Shown: positions 35,542 through 44,150, counted from the stretch's first letter. The stretch: DNA of 64,000 nucleotides from Terripilifer sp031921685 (GCF_031921685.1 NZ_JAPDHU010000003.1:682001-746000), one strand, 5' to 3'. The notes: generated by a model not told the origin, from the sequence alone. Translations and numbers: made by a program.

Positions 35542-37650
35542 TCAGGCCAGATGCAGGGCGGTGACGACCAGATCGATGGCCTTAATGCCGATGAACGGAA
35601 TGATGATCCCGCCTAAGCCGTAGATCAGCAGGTTGCGGCTCAACAGCGCGCCAGCGCCGATCGGCCGATAAGCCACGCCTTTCAAGGCCAGCGGGATAAG
35701 CGCAATGATAACGAGCGCATTGAAGATGATCGCGGACAGGATCGCGCTCTGCGGGCTCGAAAGCTGCATGATATTGAGCGCCTGAAGCTGCGGATAGAAC
35801 GCCAGGAAGATGGCGGGAATGATCGCGAAATACTTCGCCACATCGTTCGCGATCGAGAATGTGGTGAGGGCGCCGCGCGTCATCAGAAGCTGCTTACCGA
35901 TCTCCACGACCTCAATCAGCTTGGTCGGATTGGAGTCCAGATCGACCATGTTGCCGGCTTCGCGCGCCGCCTGAGTGCCCGTGTTCATCGCCACACCGAC
36001 GTCGGCTTGCGCCAGGGCCGGAGCGTCATTGGTGCCGTCGCCGCACATCGCAACGAGCTTGCCCTTGGCCTGCTCATCCCGAATGAGTTTCAGCTTGTCC
36101 TCCGGCGTGGCCTGCGCAAGGAAATCGTCGACGCCGGCTTCCGCCGCGATGGCCGCGGCCGTCATCGGATTGTCGCCGGTGATCATCACCGTGCGGATGC
36201 CCATGCGGCGCAGCTCGGCGAAACGCTCGCGAATGCCGCCTTTGACGATATCCTTCAACTCAATGACGCCCAGCAGCTTGCCGTCCCGCGCCACGGCGAG
36301 AGGCGTACCTCCGGATTTTGCAATGTCATCGGCAATGGCCTGAATTTCCCGCGCCGCTTCGGAATTGGACGCAGGCGTAATGACCCGCACCGTATTTCCC
36401 GAGGCCACGGCCGCGGCCCCGCCGCTGACATAGCTGAGGATGGCATCGACAGCGCCCTTACGGATGGACCCACCACCGACATCGACGCCGCTCATGCGGG
36501 TTTGCGCGGTGAAGGGAATGAAAGTGGCGCCCAGTTCCGCCATATCGCGACTGCGAATGCCGTAGCTGTCCTTGGCCAGAACCACGATGGAACGGCCTTC
36601 CGGCGTCTCGTCGGCCAGCGAGGCCAATTGCGCGGCGTCGGCGAGCTGCAATTCGGTCACCCCATGCAGCGGACGAAACGTCGTCGCCTGGCGATTGCCG
36701 AGCGTGATCGTGCCCGTCTTGTCGAGCAGCAGCGTATCGACGTCGCCGGCGGCCTCGACCGCGCGACCCGACATCGCCAGCACGTTGAAGCGGACGAGCC
36801 GATCCATGCCGGCAATGCCGATGGCCGACAAGAGAGCACCGATCGTCGTCGGGATCAGGGTCACGAACAGAGCGACGAGAACGATCACCGAGACATTGCC
36901 GCCAGCGTAAGCGGCATAGCTCGGAATGGTCACCGTCGCGAAGATGAAGATAATGGTCAGGCCGGCGAGCAGAATATTCAACGCGATCTCGTTCGGCGTC
37001 TTCTGGCGCTCCGCGCCCTCGACGAGCTTGATCATCCGATCGATGAAGGTCGAGCCTTGCGCTGCTGTGATGCGCACCCGTATCCAATCCGACAGCACCT
37101 GCGTGCCGCCAGTCACGGCGGAACGATCGCCACCGGATTCACGGATCACCGGGGCCGATTCACCTGTGATCGCTGCCTCATTGACCGAAGCAACGCCTTC
37201 GATGACCTCACCGTCGGAGGGAATGTTGTCGCCCGCCTCGACGAGCACAACGTCACCGACCTTAAGGCTCGTGCCGGGCACCAGCCGGTAGGTGCCATCG
37301 GCTCCAGTCAACAGTTTGGCCTGGCTTTCCGTGCGGGTTCTCTTCAGGGATTCGGCCTGCGCCTTGCCTCGCCCCTCGGCGACGGCTTCGGCAAAATTGG
37401 CGAACAGCACCGTGAACCAGAGCCACAGGATGATCTGGAAGGTGAAGCCGACGTCGCCGCCCCCCATCAGCAGGATGCGCACGAAGATGACGGTCGCAAG
37501 AAAGGCAACCACCTCGACGACGAACATCACCGGGTTCTTGATCATGATTCTCGGATCGAGTTTCACGAAAGCCGAACAGATCGCGGGAATGACGATCTTC
37601 CGATCGAACATGGCCGATCCCGTCTTCTTTTGTAGTTTCAACGTTTCCAT
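35542..37650 (-). CDS. kdpB: Potassium-transporting ATPase ATP-binding subunit KdpB
   Basis: The 702-residue P-type ATPase shows AITGESAPVIRESGGD in the actuator domain, the phosphorylation motif LLDKTGTITLGN near residue 313 and MCGDGTNDAPALAQADVG in the hinge region, plus about seven membrane spans. It hydrolyses ATP to drive potassium import through KdpA. GGAG lies upstream of the ATG. All catalytic motifs are intact. Confidence 0.96.
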   Translation of the reverse strand: METLKLQKKTGSAMFDRKIVIPAICSAFVKLDPRIMIKNPVMFVVEVVAFLATVIFVRILLMGGGDVGFTFQIILWLWFTVLFANFAEAVAEGRGKAQAESLKRTRTESQAKLLTGADGTYRLVPGTSLKVGDVVLVEAGDNIPSDGEVIEGVASVNEAAITGESAPVIRESGGDRSAVTGGTQVLSDWIRVRITAAQGSTFIDRMIKLVEGAERQKTPNEIALNILLAGLTIIFIFATVTIPSYAAYAGGNVSVIVLVALFVTLIPTTIGALLSAIGIAGMDRLVRFNVLAMSGRAVEAAGDVDTLLLDKTGTITLGNRQATTFRPLHGVTELQLADAAQLASLADETPEGRSIVVLAKDSYGIRSRDMAELGATFIPFTAQTRMSGVDVGGGSIRKGAVDAILSYVSGGAAAVASGNTVRVITPASNSEAAREIQAIADDIAKSGGTPLAVARDGKLLGVIELKDIVKGGIRERFAELRRMGIRTVMITGDNPMTAAAIAAEAGVDDFLAQATPEDKLKLIRDEQAKGKLVAMCGDGTNDAPALAQADVGVAMNTGTQAAREAGNMVDLDSNPTKLIEVVEIGKQLLMTRGALTTFSIANDVAKYFAIIPAIFLAFYPQLQALNIMQLSSPQSAILSAIIFNALVIIALIPLALKGVAYRPIGAGALLSRNLLIYGLGGIIIPFIGIKAIDLVVTALHLA

Positions 37651-37674
37651 GGAGGATACTCCGAAAGGGATCGA

Positions 37675-39378
37675 TCAGAACAAGGTGTTGGCGGTCATTG
37701 CGAGATGTTCGACGATCGGTCCAAGCGCCAGCGCCGGGAAAAACGTCAGGCCGCCGACGATCACGATGACGCCTACGACAAGACCGACGAACAGGCCGCC
37801 TGTGGTCGGCAGAGTACCGGCCGACGGCGGTATAGATTTCTTCTGTGCCAACGCCCCTGCAAGAGCCATGGCCGGCACGATCATGAAGAAGCGTCCAACG
37901 AGCATCGAGCAGGCTAGCGTCAGGTTATAGAACATCGTATTCGCGGAAAGACCGCCAAACGCCGATCCATTGTTGCCCGTCGCCGAGGTGAACGCATACA
38001 GGACCTCCGAAAACCCATGCGGTCCGGCGTTCGCCATCGAGGCCACCGCAGACGGCATGACGACAGCCACGGCGGTCCAGCCCAGATACATCAACGGCAG
38101 GATCAGAATGGCCAGCATCGCCATCTTAACTTCGCGCGCTTCGATTTTCTTGCCGACATATTCCGGCGTGCGACCGACCATCAAGCCGGCGACGAAGATG
38201 GACAGGACGACGAACAACAGCATGCCGTAAAGACCCGCACCGACGCCACCGATGATCAATTCACCGAGCTGGATGTTGATCAGCGGAATCATGCCACCCA
38301 GCGCCGTGAACGAATCGTGCATGGCGTTGACGGCACCGCAGGAGGCGGCCGTGGTGATGACGGCGAACAACGCCGAGGCGACAATGCCGAAGCGGACTTC
38401 CTTGCCTTCCATATTGCCGCCGGTCAGGCCCAGCGCATGCAGGCCGGTGGTGCCGGAAGCCTCAGCCCAATAGGTGACGATGACGCCAGTCAGGAACAGC
38501 ACGCCCATCACAGCGAAGATCGCCCAGCCCTGGCGCTGGTTGCCGACCATCCGGCCAAAGACATTAGTCAACGCCGCACCGATCGCGAAGATCGAGATCA
38601 TGTGGATGAAATTGGTGATGGCCGTCGGATTCTCAAACGGATGCGCGGCATTGGCGTTGAAGAAACCGCCGCCATTGGTTCCCAGATGCTTGATCATCAT
38701 CTGCGAGGCCACCGGCCCCTGGGCGATGACCTGCTTGGCACCTTCGAGCGTGGTCGCTTCGGTGTAGGCGGAGAGATTTTGCGGCACGCCCAGCCAGACG
38801 AGCGCCACGGTGCCCACCACGCAGATCGGCAGCAGGACATAGAGCGTGCAGCGGGTAAGATCGACCCAGAAATTGCCGACGGTCCGCACCGATGAACGCG
38901 CGAAACCACGAACGAGGGCCATGGCGATGGCAACGCCCGTCGCCGCGGAGAGAAAATTCTGTACAGTCAGGCCCAGCATCTGTGTGAGATAGGAGACCGT
39001 CGTCTCGCCGCCGTAGCTCTGCCAATTGGTATTGGTGACGAAGCTGACGGCAGTATTGAACGCCAGATCCGGCGCGACGGCCGATTGTTCGGCTGGATTG
39101 AACGGCAAGCCCGCCTGGAGGCGCAGCAATGCATAAAGCGCGAGAAAGCCGACGACCTGAAGCAGCAGCATGGAGACCGCATAGACCAGCCAATGCTGCT
39201 CACGTTTCTCATCGACCCCACTTATCCAATACAATCCAACCTCGACAGGTCGTAGAACTGGGGAAAGGAAGGTGCGCTCGCCATTGAAGACTTTCGTCAT
39301 ATAGGCGCCAAGCGGCTTCACCAACGCGATGATGATCGCGCAGTACAACAATATTTGAATCCAGCCAATCGCGGTCAT
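37675..39378 (-). CDS. kdpA: Potassium-transporting ATPase KdpA, K+-binding subunit
   Basis: The 567-residue channel-like subunit has about ten membrane spans and four selectivity-filter-type loops, of which GTNGGGFFNANAAHPFENP near residue 232 is the most recognisable. It binds and conducts potassium while KdpB supplies energy. GAAGGCG lies upstream of the ATG, and kdpB follows after 24 bases. Confidence 0.95.
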   Translation of the reverse strand: MTAIGWIQILLYCAIIIALVKPLGAYMTKVFNGERTFLSPVLRPVEVGLYWISGVDEKREQHWLVYAVSMLLLQVVGFLALYALLRLQAGLPFNPAEQSAVAPDLAFNTAVSFVTNTNWQSYGGETTVSYLTQMLGLTVQNFLSAATGVAIAMALVRGFARSSVRTVGNFWVDLTRCTLYVLLPICVVGTVALVWLGVPQNLSAYTEATTLEGAKQVIAQGPVASQMMIKHLGTNGGGFFNANAAHPFENPTAITNFIHMISIFAIGAALTNVFGRMVGNQRQGWAIFAVMGVLFLTGVIVTYWAEASGTTGLHALGLTGGNMEGKEVRFGIVASALFAVITTAASCGAVNAMHDSFTALGGMIPLINIQLGELIIGGVGAGLYGMLLFVVLSIFVAGLMVGRTPEYVGKKIEAREVKMAMLAILILPLMYLGWTAVAVVMPSAVASMANAGPHGFSEVLYAFTSATGNNGSAFGGLSANTMFYNLTLACSMLVGRFFMIVPAMALAGALAQKKSIPPSAGTLPTTGGLFVGLVVGVIVIVGGLTFFPALALGPIVEHLAMTANTLF

Positions 39379-39441
39379 GGTCGTGCGCCTTCAGGTATTG
39401 GGAGATTTCGCCCGAAAAATCGATCGCTCAGATTTCGCGCA

Positions 39442-39531
39442 TTAAAAGCGTTCGGGCCGCAGCAACGCATAGGTCAGATAGACCAAGAGTCCGATGGAGA
39501 TGATTGCCGCGAGTACGTAATCAATGATCAT
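39442..39531 (-). CDS. kdpF: KdpF, small subunit of the Kdp ATPase
   Basis: A 29-residue ORF reads MIIDYVLAAIISIGLLVYLT and ends in the highly typical YALLRPERF. It is a single hydrophobic span, the size and sequence expected of KdpF, the lipid-like stabilising subunit of KdpFABC. It lies 63 bases upstream of kdpA on the same strand. Confidence 0.92.
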   Translation of the reverse strand: MIIDYVLAAIISIGLLVYLTYALLRPERF

Positions 39532-39544
39532 GATCACTCTCCGA

Positions 39545-39628
39545 TCAAAGCCATTCGCACGCGTAGGCATAGCCCACTGCCAGGGCAAAGAAGCCCAGGC
39601 CGAGGATCAACATGACGGCGTCCAACAT
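39545..39628 (-). CDS. 27-residue membrane peptide at the head of the kdp operon
   Basis: The ORF encodes 27 residues beginning MLDAVMLILGLGFFALAVGY and ending ACEWL. That is one hydrophobic span with a charged end. A textbook AGGAG sits six bases before the ATG. The stop is 13 bases from the kdpF start, so it should be the first cistron of the operon. I recall similar short ORFs ahead of kdpF in related bacteria, usually unannotated, but know of no function. It could be a second small subunit or assembly factor of the pump, or a regulatory peptide. Confidence 0.75.
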   Translation of the reverse strand: MLDAVMLILGLGFFALAVGYAYACEWL

Positions 39629-39977
39629 GAGATGCTCCTAGCAACACTCGTTCAGCCAGGGATCGCGACACTCAGGCTCGCGCATTCGCGATGGAAAGTT
39701 CTGATCAAAGGCGCGGCTGAGGTGCCACTTCGCCCATATGTTTTCCAGATGATCGACGCGACGACGTTATAGGAATCTTATAAAGACGGCTCGCCGCTTA
39801 TGTCTAAGATATTGATATTATATATTTAATTTAGAGGCGCAAATGTAGCCGTTCGGCGTCTTGCAGGCATGTTTTTCCGCGATACGTGCCCGGCGCCATC
39901 AAGAAACCGGGATCACTGGGCGGGTCCTTATATAACGACCGGCCATATCACCTCGATTTTATATATCGCATTGCCGT
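39629..39977. promoter_or_regulatory. Presumed kdp promoter region
   Basis: This 349-base gap contains an unusually AT-rich core at about 39765-39835, including TATTGATATTATATATTTAA, in an otherwise GC-rich context. On the leftward strand it carries TTTATAAGATTCCTATAA at about 39765-39785. TTTATA-like half sites recall KdpE-binding DNA of enterobacteria, but the match is loose. The kdp promoter, and perhaps the promoter of the rightward gene at 39978, should lie here. I see no coding potential. Confidence 0.45.
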
Positions 39978-40274
39978 ATGGCAGCAGCAGCAAACCAGAG
40001 CCGCACAGCAAGAGTTCAAACGGTGATTGTGCATGTATCTCCTCACGACGCCGATCGGATCAATCGCGAGATTTTCGATGCTTTTGTCGGCGCGGTCGTT
40101 CCCGTCATCCGGCACTACATCGCTCATCGCACCAGCGATCCCAAGGAGATCGCCGAATTGTTGAATCAGCGCGGCATCCCCTGTTGCGGTCAATCAAAAT
40201 GGACCGGGACATTCGTCCGCATGATCCTGACGCGGGACAAACCCGCTCCTTGTTCAATCAAGGCGGTCCGGTAG
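39978..40274 (+). CDS. Small protein with recombinase-like helix-turn-helix
   Basis: The 98-residue product has a C-terminal segment EIAELLNQRGIP followed by KWTGTFVRMIL (about residues 56-84). It resembles the DNA-binding part of large serine recombinases, where the usual form is IAxxLNxRGIPTxxGxxWxxxxVxxIL. No resolvase catalytic domain is present, so this is either a stand-alone DNA-binding protein or a recombinase remnant. The start is uncertain, since no ribosome site is evident. It is divergent from the kdp operon. Confidence 0.5.
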   Translation: MAAAANQSRTARVQTVIVHVSPHDADRINREIFDAFVGAVVPVIRHYIAHRTSDPKEIAELLNQRGIPCCGQSKWTGTFVRMILTRDKPAPCSIKAVR

Positions 40275-40317
40275 AGATGAACACCTCATCGGCCGAAAGT
40301 ATTAAGGCATAGCGACG

Positions 40318-40587
40318 ATGACCGATCTGGATCATCTGTCCAAGGCAACCATTGGACGCTTCTTCCTTAAGATCAGCATATCCGCGCTTCTCGCGTTCAT
40401 TGGTCATGCCGAGAACTATCCCAGATCGATGGCGGTATGGGTCGGGCTCTATTCATTTTTCGCCATCGTTTATGCGCTCAAGGATGGCCAGAGATTTTTG
40501 TCGCATCATTTCAACTATTGGGATGAGGCCTTGTGGCTCGCGCTTTCCGCTCTCGCGCTGAAAATGGCCAGTGGCCTTATGGCTTAA
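40318..40587 (+). CDS. Small membrane protein of unknown function
   Basis: The 89-residue product has about two or three hydrophobic stretches (residues 20-32, 38-53 and 70-87) and no family motif I recognise. AAGG lies ten bases before the ATG. It sits between the recombinase-like HTH gene and the DapA-like gene, on the same strand as both. Coding is plausible from length, codon use and the ribosome site, but no function can be given. Confidence 0.55.
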   Translation: MTDLDHLSKATIGRFFLKISISALLAFIGHAENYPRSMAVWVGLYSFFAIVYALKDGQRFLSHHFNYWDEALWLALSALALKMASGLMA

Positions 40588-40661
40588 TCGGCGCGATTTA
40601 CCCTCCAACATCGACAGCATCAGAAATGAAGAAATCTTCTGTTCGCAGTGAGGACCACCAG

Positions 40662-41636
40662 ATGAGGTTCGAGAACGATGAACGGGCGCGTATCAACGGC
40701 GTATTCACCGAACTCATTACACCTTTCAAGAATGGCATGATCGATCACACCGTACTGGAAGCGATGATCGAATGGCAGATCGGCGAAGGCATCCAGGGAT
40801 TGGTCCCCTGCGGGACCGCCGGTGAAGTGCCCACTCTGTCGTGCGAGGAACACATCGCCGTCATTCGACGATGCATAGAAATCTCCGCCGGCCGTCGGCC
40901 TATTGTCGCCGGCACAGGCACGAACAACACCCAGTCGACAATCGACCTAACGGCAACGGCGAAATCTCTGGGCGCCGACGCTGTTCTCCTGACCACGCCC
41001 TATTACAATCGGCCGAACCAGGAGGGGCTTTTTCGGCATTTCGAAGCCGTCGCCCGAACCGTCGATATACCGATCATCATCCAAAACGTACCTTCGCGAT
41101 CGGGCATCGACCTGTCGCTTGAAACCCTGAAACGTCTCGCAAGCCTGCCGACGGTCATCGGCATAGCCGATACGACCGGCGATCTATCGCGGCCTTTTGC
41201 CGTGTCTCACCTTCTCGGCGATCGCTTCATCCAATTGTCCGGTCATGACGCGACATCCCTGGGATTCAGCTTGTTGGGCGGTCGGGGCGCCATTTCCGCC
41301 ATCGCCAATATCGCGCCCAAAACGATTGTCGAGATGCAAACGGCCTGCCGTGTGGGCGACATGGAACGCGCCAAGTCCATCGAAAGCCGGATCCGCCCTC
41401 TCATCGCCGCGCTTGATCTCGAGCCCAGCCCGGCGCCTATCAAATTCGCCTTGCATTTGCTGCGCGGCATGAGTCCGCAGGCGCGCCTGCCGCTCATCCC
41501 CGTCTCCGCTCATACAGCTCTGGCCATAGAAGCCGCTCTGTCCAAGCTCATCGATGCCGACAGCCCGCTCGGTCTGGCGGGCGTCTTCAATCAAACCGGC
41601 ACGAAACCTCGCCAATTCCCGCAAACTCTACCGTGA
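40662..41636 (+). CDS. DapA/NanA-family aldolase-like protein lacking the Schiff-base lysine
   Basis: The 324-residue protein follows the dihydrodipicolinate synthase/N-acetylneuraminate lyase fold: GVFTELITPFK, VPCGTAGEVPTLS near residue 50 and TTPYYNRPNQEG near residue 108 (active-site tyrosine kept). At the catalytic-lysine position, normally GIK-D/E-xxGD, it reads GIADTTGDLSR. The codon is GCC, so the lysine is alanine. It therefore cannot form the usual imine and may be a pseudoenzyme or use another chemistry. The ATG at 40662, with GAGGA seven bases upstream, is chosen over 40626. Its 3' end overlaps the convergent hydratase gene by 50 bases. Confidence 0.82.
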   Translation: MRFENDERARINGVFTELITPFKNGMIDHTVLEAMIEWQIGEGIQGLVPCGTAGEVPTLSCEEHIAVIRRCIEISAGRRPIVAGTGTNNTQSTIDLTATAKSLGADAVLLTTPYYNRPNQEGLFRHFEAVARTVDIPIIIQNVPSRSGIDLSLETLKRLASLPTVIGIADTTGDLSRPFAVSHLLGDRFIQLSGHDATSLGFSLLGGRGAISAIANIAPKTIVEMQTACRVGDMERAKSIESRIRPLIAALDLEPSPAPIKFALHLLRGMSPQARLPLIPVSAHTALAIEAALSKLIDADSPLGLAGVFNQTGTKPRQFPQTLP

Positions 41637-42357
41637 GCCGTTGGCCCGGAAGCACCTGCAGAATCGGACCGAAGGACCCTGTGGCGACGATGTCGCCGGC
41701 ACTGATCCGCCTGTCCTGCCGCGCGAGTTCGCGCGCCAACCAAGCGACAGCCTCAAGCGGGTGGCCGAGCACGGCATCGCCCCTCGCGGAGATCATCCGC
41801 TTGCCGTCGATACGCGCGATCATTTGCACCTGATCCAAAGCGTCACGGTCGAAATCCATCGACATGGGACCACAGATGGTTGCGACGTGAAGCCCGAAAT
41901 CGGCGATGGTAGCAAGTTCGGGATTTGACGCGGGCCGTGTGCGGCGGCCGAGCAGGCCAATCGTCGGCCAGCAGGTCACGACAGCCGCTGAAATCGCGTC
42001 TCGATTGATTGCGGCGCCTTCCCCCTGAAGCGTCGCGCCGATGGCAAAGGCCAGTTCGCATTGCGCACCGATCATGCCCTGGGGCAGGACCATGCGATTG
42101 CCGTCGATATGGTAAGCCTTGCTCGGAAGCGGTGCATAGATGGGCCGCCGCACGCCCAGCATCCGCTGACAGACCGGACTGGTGCCGACCAAAGTATAAC
42201 CGACGAAGTCCTCGTCATATTCGTCAAGGGCAGCGGCTTGAATCGCTTGGGCTTCTGCTTCCGACTGGATATCGTCCAACGGCAAATCCGAAATGCGTCC
42301 GATCCTGCGATTGGCAGACAGAGCCAAAGCGAGGTCTTCAAGATGAGTGGTTTGCAT
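41587..42357 (-). CDS. 2-keto-4-pentenoate hydratase-like protein (MhpD/FAH superfamily)
   Basis: The 256-residue protein resembles 2-oxopent-4-enoate hydratases of meta-cleavage pathways: GYTLVGTSPVCQRMLG near residue 52, CELAFAIG near residue 98 with the metal-binding glutamate, and GHPLEAVAWLARELA with SAGDIVATGS near the C-terminus. Such enzymes hydrate a 2-hydroxydienoate to a 4-hydroxy-2-oxoacid. AGGAG eight bases upstream supports the ATG at 42357. The DapA-like gene facing it, which overlaps by 50 bases, is itself aldolase-related, so the two could act on related oxoacids. That link is speculative. Confidence 0.8.
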   Translation of the reverse strand: MQTTHLEDLALALSANRRIGRISDLPLDDIQSEAEAQAIQAAALDEYDEDFVGYTLVGTSPVCQRMLGVRRPIYAPLPSKAYHIDGNRMVLPQGMIGAQCELAFAIGATLQGEGAAINRDAISAAVVTCWPTIGLLGRRTRPASNPELATIADFGLHVATICGPMSMDFDRDALDQVQMIARIDGKRMISARGDAVLGHPLEAVAWLARELARQDRRISAGDIVATGSFGPILQVLPGQRLTVEFAGIGEVSCRFD

Positions 42358-42605
42358 GTCGCACACTCCTGATCTCGCCAGCAACGAGTCTTTCGGGCGC
42401 AAGTCAAATAAAAAAACGCTTATAGCCGCCCGCTTATGCAACGTTCGGAGCGCATTTCTGACAATCCTATTTTTACGCTCCCCGCTTCCCATCGAAAGAA
42501 TATGCGTTCGCCGCTAGATGATGAACGGTCATGGTGAGCGCTCGCATTCATCGACGATCGCAATGTGTGGCGGCCTCGACACCACGCTTGGTGGAGTGAA
42601 CAAAC

Positions 42606-42791
42606 ATGCTCAAGCATCCGAGTAGAGACCTCTTCGCTCATGCCCATCCGACGAATGCCAGGCTCGTCCGCACGCTCCATCCCTTGCATTCACTAGGCCA
42701 TGCGATTTTCGCGCCTGGTCAGTTGGGCATTCTGCTGCGCCTCTGCGGCGTGATCGTGGCGATCACGGGAATGGCCGCGATCCTTGGTTAA
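42606..42791 (+). CDS. Small hypothetical protein with C-terminal membrane span
   Basis: The 61-residue ORF ends in a hydrophobic segment LGILLRLCGVIVAITGMAAI. GGAG lies nine bases before the ATG, and the next small gene begins 39 bases downstream. No family is recognised. Upstream, 42358-42605 shows nothing clear beyond a probable promoter area for this ORF and the hydratase. Confidence 0.4.
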   Translation: MLKHPSRDLFAHAHPTNARLVRTLHPLHSLGHAIFAPGQLGILLRLCGVIVAITGMAAILG

Positions 42792-42830
42792 AAGAATTCG
42801 TCGAATAGAAAGCAAAGAAAGGTACAGGTT

Positions 42831-43064
42831 ATGGAAATCCAATCTCAAGAAGAAGCCCGCCCTCCCTCGCGACGCGATCGCTTTACGGTCGGCCGCGACG
42901 CGGAAGGACACTGGATCGTTTGCGATAGCGAATGTCTAATTGGAGGATTGTTCGTCAATAAGGAAGCGGCACTTCACTTTGCCATTCATGAAAGCGAGAG
43001 GACAGCCGATAGCGTCTGCTGCGCGGCTGACAACGAAATTCTGCGATTGGGAAACATCTTCTGA
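42831..43064 (+). CDS. Small conserved-looking hypothetical protein
   Basis: The 77-residue product contains RFTVGRDAEGHWIVCD followed by GGLFVNKEAALHFAIHE. I associate this pattern with small uncharacterised proteins common in rhizobia. AAAGG lies eight bases before the ATG. It is soluble, with no signal peptide. Its stop codon coincides with the point where the truncated L,D-transpeptidase on the other strand loses homology. Function unknown. Confidence 0.6.
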   Translation: MEIQSQEEARPPSRRDRFTVGRDAEGHWIVCDSECLIGGLFVNKEAALHFAIHESERTADSVCCAADNEILRLGNIF

Positions 43065-43559
43065 AGTGGCGATCGTCGCAGGAAGGCCGGGCGCTCCCTG
43101 TCTCATTTCGTCGGTCGGATACCAACGCGGCCATTTGGCTTTACGGCCGACAGTTGCCGTTCCCTGCCAAGATTTTCCGGCGGCCCCAACGGCAACCCCA
43201 TAGCGAAGCGCGCGATTGCGATCGACAACCAGAAAGAGCTGCTTCTGTTGCGTGTCCACAACGACCGTTCCCGCTCCTTCTCCCGTGGTGTTTTCAACTT
43301 CCGCCGGGCGGTATCGCTCTTCAAATCGAGCGCGGTCGACAATACGAACGACAAACGGCTCGTCGCCATATCGACCGTCACCGACAGTGCTCTTTGGCGG
43401 ATCGTGGGGAGCGCATGAGGCGGACAGCAGCGATATCGCAACGGCGACGACGAGCCCCCGCGCTGCCCCTTGCGTATCGCCAACCGGCTTTGCATTGGTC
43501 TTGGCAAGGCCTTTCCAACGCCAGACGCATTCACTGGCAACTGCACGCATAAACATCAT
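42936..43559 (-). pseudogene. Truncated L,D-transpeptidase (YkuD family) lacking its catalytic half
   Basis: The first ~165 residues match the N-terminal part of YkuD-type transpeptidases, closely paralleling the intact gene at 46722-47333: GTVVVDTQQKQLFLVVDRN and WQGTATVGRKAKWPRWYPT, with an apparent lipoprotein or signal segment ending LLSASCAP. Beyond GLPA, at about 43064, the frame continues as the antisense of a small hypothetical gene. The catalytic region with its HGT and SxGCIRM motifs is absent. The product could not crosslink peptidoglycan, so I treat it as a remnant. Confidence 0.75.
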
Positions 43560-43565
43560 GGTGAA

Positions 43566-43877
43566 CTAGATATCGACATTTAACCTAGGCAGCCAGAGTC
43601 GCCGCTTCGGTTGACGACGGCGGCGTTTTCCCGGCGAGGCGATGGAGTAGGCTTTCAAGCCATCCAATCCGCTCTCGGCGTACCTCTCGCTCCATTCGCG
43701 TATTTCTTCCGCGCTGACATGGTAGAGTGTCTCCGCATCCTTCAAAGAGAGAGTGTTCAGAAGCAGTGCTCTGATGAGAAGCGCCTTACGACGAGGGCTC
43801 CACCTTAAAGACGCACTGGATTCAAGATCGAGATTGCGAATGAATCGTAAGCCTGCGCTCGTTGAATTGCCGCTCAC
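43566..43877 (-). CDS. DUF1153 / SciP-like small DNA-binding protein
   Basis: The 103-residue protein contains RWSPRRKALLIRALL then LSLKDAETLYHVSAEEIREW and GLDGLKA. This is the helix-turn-helix pattern of DUF1153, to which the CtrA inhibitor SciP of Caulobacter belongs. The C-terminus is Arg/Lys-rich. A GTG at 43877 is the likely start, although the ribosome site is weak. SciP itself is better conserved in sequence, so this is probably a paralogue with another regulatory target. Confidence 0.7.
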   Translation of the reverse strand: MSGNSTSAGLRFIRNLDLESSASLRWSPRRKALLIRALLLNTLSLKDAETLYHVSAEEIREWSERYAESGLDGLKAYSIASPGKRRRRQPKRRLWLPRLNVDI

Positions 43878-44065
43878 GTGCTTAGGCCTACGATCCAGTT
43901 CGCTCAGTCCGCCGCTGGCTATGGATGTTAGCTAACTCAGAACGGCCTGGCCCGCATCACCGATGAGTTTGCCGAATGTCCGCGTCTGTTAGCAGATTGC
44001 ACCGGCGGCTTGGGCGCCCCCTCAAGCCTCGATACCGGTCCAACGGCAGGTTTTGATCGGAAAAA

Positions 44066-44150
44066 TGGTGCGGACGGCGGGGATCGAACCCGCACGGGAA
44101 AACCCGAGGGATTTTAAGTCCCTTGCGTCTACCAGTTTCGCCACGTCCGC
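44066..44150 (-). tRNA. tRNA-Leu (anticodon UAA)
   Basis: Read leftward from 44150, the 5' strand GCGGACG pairs with CGTCCGC at 44076-44070, followed by discriminator A and an encoded CCA. The anticodon loop reads CTTAAAA within GGGACTTAAAATCCC, giving UAA. The variable arm CGGGTTTTCCCG is long, as expected for leucine, and the T arm contains GGTTCGATCC. A T-run follows directly and could terminate transcription. Confidence 0.96.

Noticed and set aside
36007..37635. 542-codon rightward open frame opposite kdpB
   Set aside because: It lies wholly antisense to kdpB, whose motifs are intact, and its translation is His/Arg/Asp-rich with no recognisable domain. It is a GC-bias artefact.
39869..40312. 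147-codon rightward frame overlapping the recombinase-like HTH gene
   Set aside because: It is in another frame, Ser/Arg-rich and motif-free, whereas the frame at 39978 shows a recognisable helix-turn-helix.
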